This document shows positions 7,951 through 18,612 of a stretch of DNA of 64,000 bases, one piece after another. The position numbers were made by a program, and so were the translations under genes. Each line of letters opens with the position of its first letter. The first letter of the stretch is position 1. The notes under the pieces were generated by a model. That model made no database searches, was not told the origin of the DNA, and saw only the letters and a list, made by a program, of their open reading frames with translations. The stretch spans positions 62,001 through 126,000 of the forward strand of contig NZ_JACHIN010000006.1 in NCBI RefSeq assembly GCF_014203235.1, written 5' to 3'. The stretch is from Nonomuraea endophytica (GTDB taxonomy: Bacteria; Actinomycetota; Actinomycetes; Streptosporangiales; Streptosporangiaceae).

Positions 7951-8964
7951 TCAGAAGTAGTCGGGCCGGGCGACACGGCCGCGGAAGGCCCACCACAGGA
8001 AGAACTGATAGCCGAGGATGACCGGCACGATCACGACGCCGAACCCGGTCAGCATCTGCAGCGTCGCGCCGTCGGCGGCCGACTCCGCCAGCGTCAGTCC
8101 GGCGCCCGGCGTGACGGAGGAGACCAGCAGGTACGGATAGTTGGCCAGGCCCGTGGACACGACCGGCAGCCCGGCGGCGGCCGACGTGGCGGCGAAGGCG
8201 AGGCCGGGCCGGGCGGCGGCCAGGGCCGCGCGGGCCCCCGTCAGCAGGACCGGAAGGGCGATCGCCGCCACGACGGCCGGCGCCGCGTTGATCGGCACCG
8301 CGTTGATCGGCCGGATGCCGAGCGTCAGTCCGGCGGCGGCCGTCACCACCGCCGCGAGCGCCGCCCACGCCGCCGCCCGCCGGGCGAAGGCGGCGCCGCG
8401 GGCGGCCACCTGCCCGACCGCGCGCAAAGCGAGGAAGGCGCCGCCGTGCGCGGCGAAGAGCAGGACGGTGGTGAGCCCGCACAGCAGCACGAAGGGATGC
8501 AGGACCTCACCCGCCGACAGGGTGAAGCTGTGGCCGCCGCGCAGCGGGACGCCGGTCAGCAGCAGCCCGATCAGCATGCCGAGCGCCATCGCGGGGATGA
8601 GCCCGCCGGCGGTGAGCAGCACGTCCCACACCCGCCTGCCCGCAGCGCCGCCGGTCCGGCCGCGCAGCTGGACCGCGCTCTTCCCGGCGACCAGGCCGAG
8701 CAGCAGCGCCACGATCAGCGGGTAGGCGCCCGACAGCAGGGTCCCTTCGAGGAAGGGGAAGGCGCCGAACAGCACGCCCGCGGCGCCGATCAGCCAGACC
8801 TCGTTGCCGAAGAAGAACGGGCCGAGGGCGGCGAGGGCCTGACGCCGGCTGCTCTCCTCACGTGTGGTGAAGGGCAGGGCGAGTTGTACGCCGTAGTCGT
8901 AGCCACCGAGGATGAAGGATCCGGTGAGCAGGAAGCCCAGGATCGCCAGCCAGAGAATGTCCAT
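7951..8964 (-). CDS. cydB: Cytochrome bd-type oxidase subunit II, divergent
   Basis: A 337-residue, roughly nine-helix membrane protein of the CydB family. The N-terminal ILGGYDYGVQ corresponds to the usual GFDLGVG motif and GNEVWLI is kept. However, the canonical WDGN just before it is FFFGN here, so the conserved Asp implicated in the proton path (Asp58 of Escherichia coli CydB) is missing. It follows cydA with a 13-bp gap and closes the operon. With CydA it would form a quinol oxidase in the cytoplasmic membrane. Because several conserved residues differ, it may be a bd-like paralogue rather than the housekeeping oxidase. Confidence 0.87.
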   Translation of the reverse strand: MDILWLAILGFLLTGSFILGGYDYGVQLALPFTTREESSRRQALAALGPFFFGNEVWLIGAAGVLFGAFPFLEGTLLSGAYPLIVALLLGLVAGKSAVQLRGRTGGAAGRRVWDVLLTAGGLIPAMALGMLIGLLLTGVPLRGGHSFTLSAGEVLHPFVLLCGLTTVLLFAAHGGAFLALRAVGQVAARGAAFARRAAAWAALAAVVTAAAGLTLGIRPINAVPINAAPAVVAAIALPVLLTGARAALAAARPGLAFAATSAAAGLPVVSTGLANYPYLLVSSVTPGAGLTLAESAADGATLQMLTGFGVVIVPVILGYQFFLWWAFRGRVARPDYF

Positions 8965-8977
8965 GGAGCCGTTCCTC

Positions 8978-10408
8978 TCAGAAGGTGGGGCGCGTTTCGG
9001 CCGGCTGCCCGAGGTGGGCGGCGTGGGGGCCGCGGCGGGCGTACCGGATGATCAGCGTCCAGTCGGTCACGGCGAGCGCGCCCAGCACGAGCGCGAAGCT
9101 GAGCAGTGAGGTGAGCATCGCGCCGTATCCGACGCCGGGCGACAGGGCCTGGGCGGTGGTGAGCTCGCCGTAGACGATCCACGGCTGGCGGCCGGTCTCG
9201 CGCAGGACCCAGCCGCCCACCGAGGCCAGGAACGGCAGCGGGATCGCGACCATCAGCACCCGGTGCAGCGGGCGGGTGAGGCGGCCGCCGTGGATCAGGG
9301 CGGCGCCCATGAGCAGCGCGAGGGCGGCGTAGATGGGCAGCCGGTGGGGGCCCGCCTCGCCGAAGGCGATGCCGCCGGCGAACTCCCCGGCCGGCAGCGC
9401 GGCCAGCAGGGTGACCAGGACGGCGACGCTCCTGCGGCGGGCCAGACCGTCCCGGAAGGCGATGATGACGGCGAACAGCGCGATGAGGCCCAGGACGTAG
9501 CCGAGCCAGAGCATCACGTACTGGCCCCACACCGCCCAGTGCGGCGGGATGTAGTCGCCGGGGCCGTGGGCGGCCTCCATGGCGCGCTGCGCCCGCGCCA
9601 CGCCCGCGCCGCCGGACAGCATGCCGAGCTTCATCGGCTGCGTCGTGGCCAGCAGCGGGTACTGCAGGGCGCCGACGACGTAGACGGCCAGGCTCGCCAC
9701 GGCCGCCACCAGGACGCCCTTACGCAGCGGGCTCCGGAACTCTCCCCGGCCGCGCAGCAGGTGGTGGGCGCTGATCCCGGCGACGAACAGGCCGCCGGTC
9801 AGCAGCGCCGCCGCGATGACGTGGCCGAGCGCGACCAGCGCGCTGGGGTTGGTCAGCAGGGCGGCGAAGTCGGTGAGGTAGGCCACGCCGTCACGGATGA
9901 CGTGGCCGGTGGGCGCCTGCATGAAGCCGTTGGCGACCAGCACCCAGTACGCCGAGGCGTAGGCGGTCAGCGTCACCAGCCAGATCATGCTCGCGTGCAG
10001 CCAGGGCCGCAGCCGCCCCCACCCGAAGATCCACATGCCGAGGAAGGTGGACTCGGCGAAGAAGGCGATGAGCGTCTCCAGGGCCAGCGGCGCGCCGAAG
10101 ACGTTGCCGGTGAACTTGCTCAGCCCGCTCCAGTTCAGGCCGAACTGGAACTCCATGACCAGCCCGGTCGCGATCCCCAGCGCGTAGTTGATCACATAGA
10201 GCTGGCCCCAGAACCGGGTCATCCGCTCGCGGGCGGCCCGGGTGTCCGGGTCGCGGGCGCGTACCGCCGAGGTGTGCATGACGGCGACGATCGGGACGAG
10301 GCCGAGCGTGAGGATGACGAACAGCCAGTGCACGCCCGTGGTGAGGGCGAACTGGAGACGGGCCAGATCCAAGAGTTCCACGCCGCCGACCGTAGGCAAC
10401 CTCGGCAT
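8978..10408 (-). CDS. cydA: Cytochrome bd-type quinol oxidase subunit I, divergent
   Basis: A 476-residue, multi-helix CydA-family protein. Kept features include the N-terminal ARLQFALTTGVHWLFV with the heme b595 His, FFAESTFLGMWIFGW with the conserved Glu, a His in the LVALGHVIAAA helix, and the GRQPW motif near residue 420. The helix that normally carries FRIMxG, with the Met ligand of heme b558, reads LPIYAALALL, so this ligand appears absent. The quinol loop is short. The ATG at 10408 is chosen because an alternative at 10456 would leave one base to the divergent LysR gene. It is cotranscribed with cydB. Confidence 0.86.
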   Translation of the reverse strand: MPRLPTVGGVELLDLARLQFALTTGVHWLFVILTLGLVPIVAVMHTSAVRARDPDTRAARERMTRFWGQLYVINYALGIATGLVMEFQFGLNWSGLSKFTGNVFGAPLALETLIAFFAESTFLGMWIFGWGRLRPWLHASMIWLVTLTAYASAYWVLVANGFMQAPTGHVIRDGVAYLTDFAALLTNPSALVALGHVIAAALLTGGLFVAGISAHHLLRGRGEFRSPLRKGVLVAAVASLAVYVVGALQYPLLATTQPMKLGMLSGGAGVARAQRAMEAAHGPGDYIPPHWAVWGQYVMLWLGYVLGLIALFAVIIAFRDGLARRRSVAVLVTLLAALPAGEFAGGIAFGEAGPHRLPIYAALALLMGAALIHGGRLTRPLHRVLMVAIPLPFLASVGGWVLRETGRQPWIVYGELTTAQALSPGVGYGAMLTSLLSFALVLGALAVTDWTLIIRYARRGPHAAHLGQPAETRPTF

Positions 10409-10427
10409 ATGCTGTTCAAGACCGAAA

Positions 10428-10443
10428 TATCCATCAGTTGATA
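10428..10443. promoter_or_regulatory. Putative LysR-type operator in the cydA/LysR divergent promoter
   Basis: The 49-bp gap between the divergent starts contains TATC-N8-GATA with an inner ATCA-GT-TGAT dyad. LysR regulators bind such A/T-rich dyads near their own start. No other dyad is evident in this short region. Confidence 0.5.
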
Positions 10444-10457
10444 GCTTTCGAGGCATA

Positions 10458-11345
10458 ATGGATTTGCTGCCGTTGCGTTACTTCCAGGCCGTGGCGCGGC
10501 ACGAGCACATCAGCCGGGCCGCCGAGGAGCTGCGGGTGGCCCAGCCGTCGCTCAGCCGTACGATCGCCCGTCTCGAAGCCGACCTCGGGGTGCCGCTGTT
10601 CGACCGGCAGGGGCGGCGGGTACGGCTCAACCGGTTCGGCGCGGCGTTCCTGCGGCGGGTGGACCGGGCGCTGGGCGAGCTGGACGACGGGCGGCGCGAG
10701 CTGGCCGACGCCGCGGGCCTGGCCCGGGGCAGCGTGTCGGTGGCATCGGAGACACTGATCATGCTGGTCGAGCCGGTCAAGAGCTTCATCGCCGCCCATC
10801 CCGGGGTCGGCGTGCGGCTGTATCAGTCCGACGTCGACACGATGGCGCTCCGGCTGCGCGAGGGCGAGGTCGACCTCTGCCTGACCTCGCAGCCGCTGGA
10901 GGGGGCCGGGTTCGGGGAGCGGGTGTTCGCCGCCGAGGAGGTGCTGCTGGCGGTGTCGCCGGGGCACCGGCTGGCCGGGCGCACGCACGCCACGATGGAC
11001 GATCTGCGCGGGGAGCGCGTCGCGACCACTCCCCCCGGCCACTGGCAGCGCGAGATGATCGAGCGGCTGTTCGCGGCGGCGGGCATGGAGCCGGTGTACG
11101 CGTGCGAGGCCAACGAGGCCTACGCCGTCGTCGAGCTGATCAGCGCCGGGTTCGGCATCGGCTTCGTCCCGGCCTGGTCGGCCGCCAACCCGGCGGGGCC
11201 GCCGCTCGTGCTGCTGCACCTGGACGCGCCCGGCAGCGAGCGCGTCCAGCGGCTCATCTGGCGGGAGCGGGCCTACCTGTCGCAGGCGGCCCGCCTGTTT
11301 CGCGAGCATCTGCTGGCCGCCCTCGCGCCGCCCCCCGAACGCTAG
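10458..11345 (+). CDS. LysR family transcriptional regulator
   Basis: A 295-residue LysR protein. Residues 1-60 contain the classical winged HTH (YFQAVARHEHISRAAEEL, then QPSLSRTIARLE). Residues 90-290 form the periplasmic-binding-like effector domain. The ATG at 10458 puts the HTH at the very N-terminus as in the family. It is divergent from cydAB by 49 bp, the usual arrangement for a LysR controlling the neighbouring operon, so it probably regulates cydAB and possibly the cytochrome b gene with which its 3' end overlaps by 4 bp. The effector is unknown. Confidence 0.9.
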   Translation: MDLLPLRYFQAVARHEHISRAAEELRVAQPSLSRTIARLEADLGVPLFDRQGRRVRLNRFGAAFLRRVDRALGELDDGRRELADAAGLARGSVSVASETLIMLVEPVKSFIAAHPGVGVRLYQSDVDTMALRLREGEVDLCLTSQPLEGAGFGERVFAAEEVLLAVSPGHRLAGRTHATMDDLRGERVATTPPGHWQREMIERLFAAAGMEPVYACEANEAYAVVELISAGFGIGFVPAWSAANPAGPPLVLLHLDAPGSERVQRLIWRERAYLSQAARLFREHLLAALAPPPER

Positions 11346-12718
11346 CGGCCCAGCGGCACACGCTCCTGGTGGCTGGTCCCGCCATGGAAGCCGCCGTCGG
11401 CCGAACGGGTGATGATCCCGGTCTCCACACCGTGCGCGACCAGGCGCCGATCGCCCTGCTGCAGCGCCAGGCAGATCCAGCGCGTCAGGACGAAGGCGAG
11501 GACCGGGCCGGCCACGACGGCGACCTGGAAGGCGACCGTCACCGCTTCGAGCGACAGCTGGAACCGGTGGGCGAGCTGGTCGTTGGAGGCGGCGGCCCAC
11601 AGCAGGCCGTAGAAGGTGACGCCGGCGGCGGCCAGCGCGGTGCGCACCGCGGCCTCGCGGGGGCGCTGCAGGATGTCGTGCCGGGCCCTGGCCCTCCTGA
11701 TGCGGCCGCGGGTCTTGGGGCGGCCTTCGGCGTCGCGCCGGGTACGGCGTTCGGCCAGCCGCCGCTCCAGCAGGGGGTAGCCGGCCAGGACGGTGAAGAA
11801 GACGCCGGGCACGACCAGGGTGGGCACCAGGACCGCGAGGCTCAAGGTGTAGCCGAAGACGGTCGCCTCCCAGGCGGGCATGAGCCGCAGGGCGCCGTCC
11901 AGGAAGCCCATGTACCAGTCGGGCACCGATCCGGCCGACACGTGGGTGGGGTTGGCGGGGCCGTACAGCCAGATGGGGGCGACCTGGAAGGCCAGCCCGA
12001 GCACGAGCAGCACGCCGACGGTCGTCACCGCCATGATCGGGCGCGCGCGGCGGCGGCCGGGGGCCGCGTCGGCGAAGCGGGTGTGGCCGTTACGGCGCAG
12101 CAGCCGGGCGCGCACGGCCAGCAGCGCGATCATGACGGCGGGGATCACCAGGACGTGCCCCCAGTACAGGACGGTGATGACGTTCTCACCCGGGAACTCG
12201 GCGCCGAACAGCAGGTACATGCCGTAGGAGCCGACGACGGGGATCGACTGCAGCACCGACTTGATCAGCCACAGGCTGCCGCCCGAGAGCATGTCGTCGG
12301 GCAGGATGTGCCCGGTCTCGCCGGCCGCCATAGCCAGCGGCAGCAGCGTCACCCAGATCAGCCACTGCGCGGTGCGCGGGTGGCGGAAGGCGCCGGTGAC
12401 GAACATGCGCAGCAGCTGCAGCGCCACGGCGGCCGCGAACACCAGCGCCGCCCAGTGGTGCACCTGGCGCACGAGCAGGCCGCCGCGCACCTCCAGGCTC
12501 AGGTGCATCGTCGAGTCGAACGCCTTGCTGACCGGAATGCCGCTCAGCGGGGTGTAGACGCCGTCGTACAGCACGCGCGAGGTGCTGGGGTCGAAGAACA
12601 CCATGAGGAACGCCCCGGTGACCAGCAGGACGACGAACGACCAGATGGCGATCTCGGCGAACATGAAGGTCCAGTGGGAGAACTGGAAGGTACGGCCTTT
12701 GGCCGGCAGCAGGCGCAT
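11342..12718 (-). CDS. Orphan QcrB-like cytochrome b lacking one heme ligand pair
   Basis: A 458-residue cytochrome b of the actinobacterial QcrB type with about nine helices, a Qo-site PDWY (PEWY/PDFY in relatives), a LPDDMLSG segment and the conserved C-terminal HGVETGII. The first His of helix B (RQVHHWAAL) and helix D (GHVLVIP) are present. The partner His about 14 residues later in each helix, present in actinobacterial QcrB, is Gln (VALQLLRMF) and Arg (LAVRARLL) here. One heme, by homology the high-potential one, probably cannot bind. No qcrA or qcrC lies nearby. The ATG at 12718 follows GAGGGGG. It converges on the LysR gene with a 4-bp overlap. Confidence 0.88.
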   Translation of the reverse strand: MRLLPAKGRTFQFSHWTFMFAEIAIWSFVVLLVTGAFLMVFFDPSTSRVLYDGVYTPLSGIPVSKAFDSTMHLSLEVRGGLLVRQVHHWAALVFAAAVALQLLRMFVTGAFRHPRTAQWLIWVTLLPLAMAAGETGHILPDDMLSGGSLWLIKSVLQSIPVVGSYGMYLLFGAEFPGENVITVLYWGHVLVIPAVMIALLAVRARLLRRNGHTRFADAAPGRRRARPIMAVTTVGVLLVLGLAFQVAPIWLYGPANPTHVSAGSVPDWYMGFLDGALRLMPAWEATVFGYTLSLAVLVPTLVVPGVFFTVLAGYPLLERRLAERRTRRDAEGRPKTRGRIRRARARHDILQRPREAAVRTALAAAGVTFYGLLWAAASNDQLAHRFQLSLEAVTVAFQVAVVAGPVLAFVLTRWICLALQQGDRRLVAHGVETGIITRSADGGFHGGTSHQERVPLGR

Positions 12719-12807
12719 GGGAGCCCCCTCGTCTCGTCTCGTAAACCTGACGAAACAGGGCGGCCGGACGTGACGCCTCCCGTGGGTGATACGCGTCACG
12801 CGCCCCT

Positions 12808-13182
12808 TCAGCAGATCGCGTAGACGAAGTCCGCGTCGGAGTGCACGCCGGCCCAGTCGGTGGCCTTCACCCAGACTTTGGAGTACGCGCACTGCGGCAC
12901 CGTGAAAGATCCGGTGAAATAGCCCGAGGCGTCGGCGTACTTCCCGAGTGCCCAGTGCCAGGTGGTGGAGCCGTTCACCAGATACCAGACGTCGCCGCCG
13001 GTGTTGGCGCGGTAGACGCGCACGTGGATCTGGCCGATGTAGCCCGGCCGGTAGGCGTCCAGGCAGAGCCGGGGGACCACGGAGCAGTCGGGCGATCCCC
13101 ACGTGGGGTCGGCCGACGCGCCGGCGGGGGTTATCACGATCATGCCCGCGACGAGCAGCGCACCGATGACGGAACGTTTCAT
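12808..13182 (-). CDS. Secreted protein of unknown function
   Basis: A 124-residue protein with a Sec signal peptide (MKRSVIGALLVAGMI, cleavage likely after ASA near residue 24). The mature part carries four cysteines (CSVVPRLC, PQC, and a C-terminal YAIC), suggesting two disulfides, and is rich in Trp and Tyr like small secreted binding domains. I do not recognise the family. The ATG at 13182 is chosen because it places the signal peptide at the N-terminus. It lies 89 bp upstream of the cytochrome b gene on the same strand, so a shared transcript is possible. Confidence 0.7.
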   Translation of the reverse strand: MKRSVIGALLVAGMIVITPAGASADPTWGSPDCSVVPRLCLDAYRPGYIGQIHVRVYRANTGGDVWYLVNGSTTWHWALGKYADASGYFTGSFTVPQCAYSKVWVKATDWAGVHSDADFVYAIC

Positions 13183-13237
13183 GACGGATGGTCTCCCCCG
13201 CGCGGCGTGCCGGGCAAGGCACAATGCTGTGGCCCCT

Positions 13238-13510
13238 TCAGGACAGGCGGCGGGTCAGGCGCACGGTCACCTCGTCGCCGAGCCCCTTGCCGATGATCTT
13301 CCGGAAGGGTGCGCGCAGCGGCATCATGTGGGTGCCGCCGCCGATCGGCAGCAGGGTCGCCTCGTAGGCGTGGCCGTCCACGGTGCCGGCGACCTTGACG
13401 GCCTTGCCGGTGCCGAAGAAGCCGGCCGAGCCGGGCATCTGGACGCAGGGCCAGCCGCTGTTGGAGTCGGCGACGACCGGGGCGGTGAAGGTGGTGTCGA
13501 TGTCAGCCAT
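13238..13510 (-). CDS. DUF1905 domain protein
   Basis: A 90-residue all-beta protein matching the DUF1905 family, with the GTGKAVKVAGTVDGH strand pair and the GGGTHMMPLRAPFRKIIG stretch that is the family's most conserved part. The biochemical role is unknown; members are often fused to or beside YdeI-like proteins. It overlaps the preceding MDMPI-type gene by 8 bp on the same strand, so the two are translationally coupled and probably work together. Confidence 0.8.
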   Translation of the reverse strand: MADIDTTFTAPVVADSNSGWPCVQMPGSAGFFGTGKAVKVAGTVDGHAYEATLLPIGGGTHMMPLRAPFRKIIGKGLGDEVTVRLTRRLS

Positions 13511-14141
13511 GGTGGGTTCCTCCGTCGTGGGTCAGGGCCGGGACGCCGGGCCCGCTCAGCTCGTCGGTTCGGGTGGGGCGGCCGGAGACGGCCAGCAGCA
13601 GCGCCAGGGCGCTGCCGCGCACCTGCGGGCCGTCGCCGGCATCGAGGCCGGTGTCGGTGGCGATCAGGCGCAGGCCCTCGGCCCGCTGCCGGCCGCCGCC
13701 CTGCCCGACGCTGGTGCGCAGCTGGTAGCGCAGCGCGGCGGCGACGGCCTCGGGCGGGTAGTCGCGGGTGAGGCCGAGCGGGCGGCGGATGTCCTCTGCG
13801 TGCACGAACGCCTCCACCAGCCGGGTGGCCTTCGGCGCCGGGGCGCCCGTGGTGCGGTGGCTGACGGCGCGGAAGGCGGCGAGGGTGTCGCGCGGGTCGG
13901 CGGCGCGCTCGCGGGCCAGCCCAGCCTGGTTGTAGCGGTCGAAGTCGAAGCGGGCCGCGGCCAGGCGCAACAGGAAGGAGACCGGGGTGGTCCTGGCGTC
14001 GTCGATGAGGTGGGCCAGGACGTCGTGGACGTCCCAGCCGGGACACAGGGACGGCGTGGCCCACCGCTCGGCGGGGACGCCCTCCAGGTCCCGGATCAGC
14101 GCCTGGCGTTCGGCGTGGACCACGGGCCAGATCTCGTTCAC
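13503..14141 (-). CDS. Maleylpyruvate isomerase-family mycothiol-dependent enzyme
   Basis: A 212-residue DinB-fold protein of the MDMPI_N type. Diagnostic segments are the N-terminal RQALIRDLEGVP, the LCPGWDVHDVLAHLIDD metal-site helix with His near residues 39 and 44, and FVHAEDIRRPLG with its His near residue 115. The three His/Glu positions would bind a divalent metal; these proteins are thought to use mycothiol as thiol cofactor. It is the first gene of a two-gene operon with DUF1905 and diverges from a TetR gene, whose operator-like repeats fill the 77-bp gap. The substrate is unknown. Confidence 0.87.
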   Translation of the reverse strand: MNEIWPVVHAERQALIRDLEGVPAERWATPSLCPGWDVHDVLAHLIDDARTTPVSFLLRLAAARFDFDRYNQAGLARERAADPRDTLAAFRAVSHRTTGAPAPKATRLVEAFVHAEDIRRPLGLTRDYPPEAVAAALRYQLRTSVGQGGGRQRAEGLRLIATDTGLDAGDGPQVRGSALALLLAVSGRPTRTDELSGPGVPALTHDGGTHHG

Positions 14142-14158
14142 GGCTTCCCCTCCTCGAT

Positions 14159-14209
14159 AACTGAACTGAACTGTACAGGACAGATACTCCTGTACTCAAG
14201 GGTTCAGTT
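14159..14209. promoter_or_regulatory. Nested inverted repeats in the MDMPI/TetR divergent promoter
   Basis: GTACAGGA (14173-14180) and TCCTGTAC (14188-14195) form an 8-bp inverted repeat with a 7-bp spacer. Outside it, AACTGAA (14159 and again 14164) mirrors TTCAGTT (14203-14209). The element overlaps the likely promoters of both divergent genes and is a strong candidate TetR operator. Confidence 0.75.
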
Positions 14210-14218
14210 AGAGGTAGG

Positions 14219-14862
14219 ATGCGGGACGTGGGCAAAGACAGCACCAGGACGGCGCCGCCGACGGGCAAGCGCGCCGAACGCAACCGGCAGGCCATCGTGG
14301 CCGCCGCGCGCGAGATGTTCACCCGCGACGGCTTCGACGCCGGCATGGACCTCATCGCCGCCCGCGCCGGGGTGTCCAAGGTGACCGTCTACAACCACTT
14401 CGGCAGCAAGGAAGAGCTGTTCACCGAGGTCATCGGCCTGGCCATGGGCGAGGCGCACGCCACCATGGCGCAGGTCAGGACCCTCCTGGCCGAGACCGGC
14501 GACGTGCGCCAGGCGCTGCTGCACACCGCCCGCGCCCTGGTGAGCGCCGCCACCGACCCGTCCCGGATGGCGCTGCGCAACCTCGTCACCGGCGAGCTGC
14601 GCCGCTTCCCCGAACTCGCCCAGGCCTACCGGGAACGCGGCCCGGCCCGCTCCGCCCACGACCTGGGCGCGCTGTTCGGCGACCTGGGCGCGCGCGGCCA
14701 GCTCGACATCGCCGATGTCGAGCTGGCCGTCCTGCAGTTCTTCAGCCTGACCGTCTACCCCCACCTGATCACCGGCTCCATCGGCGCCGCCCTGCGCCCG
14801 GACCTGGCCGACCGGCTGATCACCGACGGCGTGGAGACCTTCCTGCGCCGCTACGGGGCCGC

Positions 14863-14878
<16 letters not shown>
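14219..14878 (+). CDS. TetR/AcrR family regulator
   Basis: A 219-residue regulator with an N-terminal HTH (residues 18-65; helix pair ending GVSKVTVYNHFGSKEELF) and a TetR_C ligand domain of the AefR-like type. The ATG at 14219 closely follows GAGGTAGG; a start a few codons later is possible. It is divergent from the MDMPI/DUF1905 operon and its 3' end overlaps the UvrA-like gene by 16 bp. The decamer TGAACTGTAC occurs both in its own promoter region and upstream of the UvrA-like gene, so it may control all three genes. The inducer is unknown, possibly a DNA-active drug. Confidence 0.9.
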
Positions 14879-17220
<2,342 letters not shown>

Positions 17221-17241
17221 CGTGTCTCCATCGTGTGCGCG

Positions 17242-17263
17242 TGAACTGTACTCGGGGTCCTGT
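17242..17263. promoter_or_regulatory. Putative operator upstream of the UvrA-like gene
   Basis: TGAACTGTAC (17242-17251) followed by TCCTGT (17258-17263) repeats the decamer found at 14167-14176 in front of the TetR gene. It also forms a GAAC...GTTC dyad 22 bp from the UvrA-like start. Confidence 0.55.
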
Positions 17264-17334
17264 TCGGGCCGCCGTGTAGATTTAAGCAGTTTTAGGTGGT
17301 ACGTCTGGTTTTGCTGGCGCAGGGGCCCCGGGGG

Positions 17335-18612
17335 TCACGCTAAGGGCGGGGCCGTACCGGATGCTTCTTCATTCCTGCTTGGTCTGGTCAAAGCCGCGCG
17401 CCGGGCCAGCAACAACACACACGCGACCACCCCCAGCGCCACCGTGACCAGCCCGGAGCCCGCCAGCGTCACCCTCGGCCCCAACGCGGTCGTCAGCGGA
17501 CCGCCCAGCGCGGTGCCCAGCGGCGAGGCGGTCAGCAGCACCGCGCTGCGCGCCGCCAGCATCGCCGCCAGATGCTCCGGCGGCGAAGCCGTGTGCATCA
17601 GCGTCACCGACAGCGCCACGAACGGCCCATAAACCACGCCGCCCAGCGTGAAACACGCCACCGTCACCGCCACCGGCACGTCGAACCCGAACGGCAGCAG
17701 CAACACCCCCCACCCGGCCACGATCACCACCGTCACCGGCCACAACGGCAACCGCCGCAGCGCCCCCACCGCCAGCCCGCCCACCACCGCCCCGATGCCG
17801 AACAACATCCAGTACAGACCCAGCAGCGTGCCCGGCGCCCCCAGATCCCGGGTCACGTGCAACGGCAGCGCCACCTCCACCGGGCCATAGAGCAGATTGA
17901 AGAACCAGGTCAGCGTCAGCAGCCCCAGCAACTCCGGATGCGAACGCAGCAACGCCAGCCCGCCCCGCGCCGCCTTGTCGACCGGCGAGACCTCCCCCGC
18001 CCTCGGCAGCCGGGTACGTGCCACGACCACCGCCAGGAAAACATACGTCAGCGCGTCCAAGCCGAGCACCAGCGCCGAACTCACATACGTCACCAGCACC
18101 CCGGCGACCGCCGGCCCGGCGATCGTGGCCGCGAAACTCAGCGAACTGACCACCGTGTTGCCCGCCAGCCGCTGCTTCTGCGGCAGCAACTCCGCCAGCA
18201 ACGTGTACTTGCCCGCATTGCCCCACGCGTGCAACAACGAGGACACCGCCAGCAGCACCACGTACAACGGCGGCGTCAGCACCCCCGCCAGCCACGCCAG
18301 CGGCACCACCCCGAGAAACACCCCGCGCACCACATTGTCGGCCAGCAGCAACCGCCGCGCCGGCACCCGGCGCAGCCAGCGCCCCAGCACCAGCGCCCCC
18401 ACCACCCCCGGCAGCGTGTACGCCGCCACCGCACCGCCGATCCACAACCCCGCACTGGCCGGCGGCGCCAGCTCCATCGCCAGCCACGCCACCGCCACGA
18501 AGCTCATCCCGTCCCCGAGATACGACACGGCGAACCCGCCGATCAGCCGCCGGAACACCCGGTTGGCCAGCACCGGCCGGTAAGCGGAGGGAAGCAGGCG
18601 GGGCAGCGTCAT
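17335..18612 (-). CDS. MFS transporter (MFS_3/EntS-like)
   Basis: A 425-residue major facilitator with 12 predicted helices. The N-terminal FRRLIGGFAVSYLGDGMSF and the loop GRWLRRVPARRLLLADNVVRG correspond to the MFS_3 exporter subgroup, which includes EntS-like siderophore and drug exporters. The ATG at 18612 fits the family N-terminus; the open frame further upstream runs into repeat DNA. It is likely an efflux pump in the cytoplasmic membrane. It has no regulator in the same direction; an AraC gene lies divergently 306 bp away. Confidence 0.87.
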   Translation of the reverse strand: MTLPRLLPSAYRPVLANRVFRRLIGGFAVSYLGDGMSFVAVAWLAMELAPPASAGLWIGGAVAAYTLPGVVGALVLGRWLRRVPARRLLLADNVVRGVFLGVVPLAWLAGVLTPPLYVVLLAVSSLLHAWGNAGKYTLLAELLPQKQRLAGNTVVSSLSFAATIAGPAVAGVLVTYVSSALVLGLDALTYVFLAVVVARTRLPRAGEVSPVDKAARGGLALLRSHPELLGLLTLTWFFNLLYGPVEVALPLHVTRDLGAPGTLLGLYWMLFGIGAVVGGLAVGALRRLPLWPVTVVIVAGWGVLLLPFGFDVPVAVTVACFTLGGVVYGPFVALSVTLMHTASPPEHLAAMLAARSAVLLTASPLGTALGGPLTTALGPRVTLAGSGLVTVALGVVACVLLLARRAALTRPSRNEEASGTAPPLA

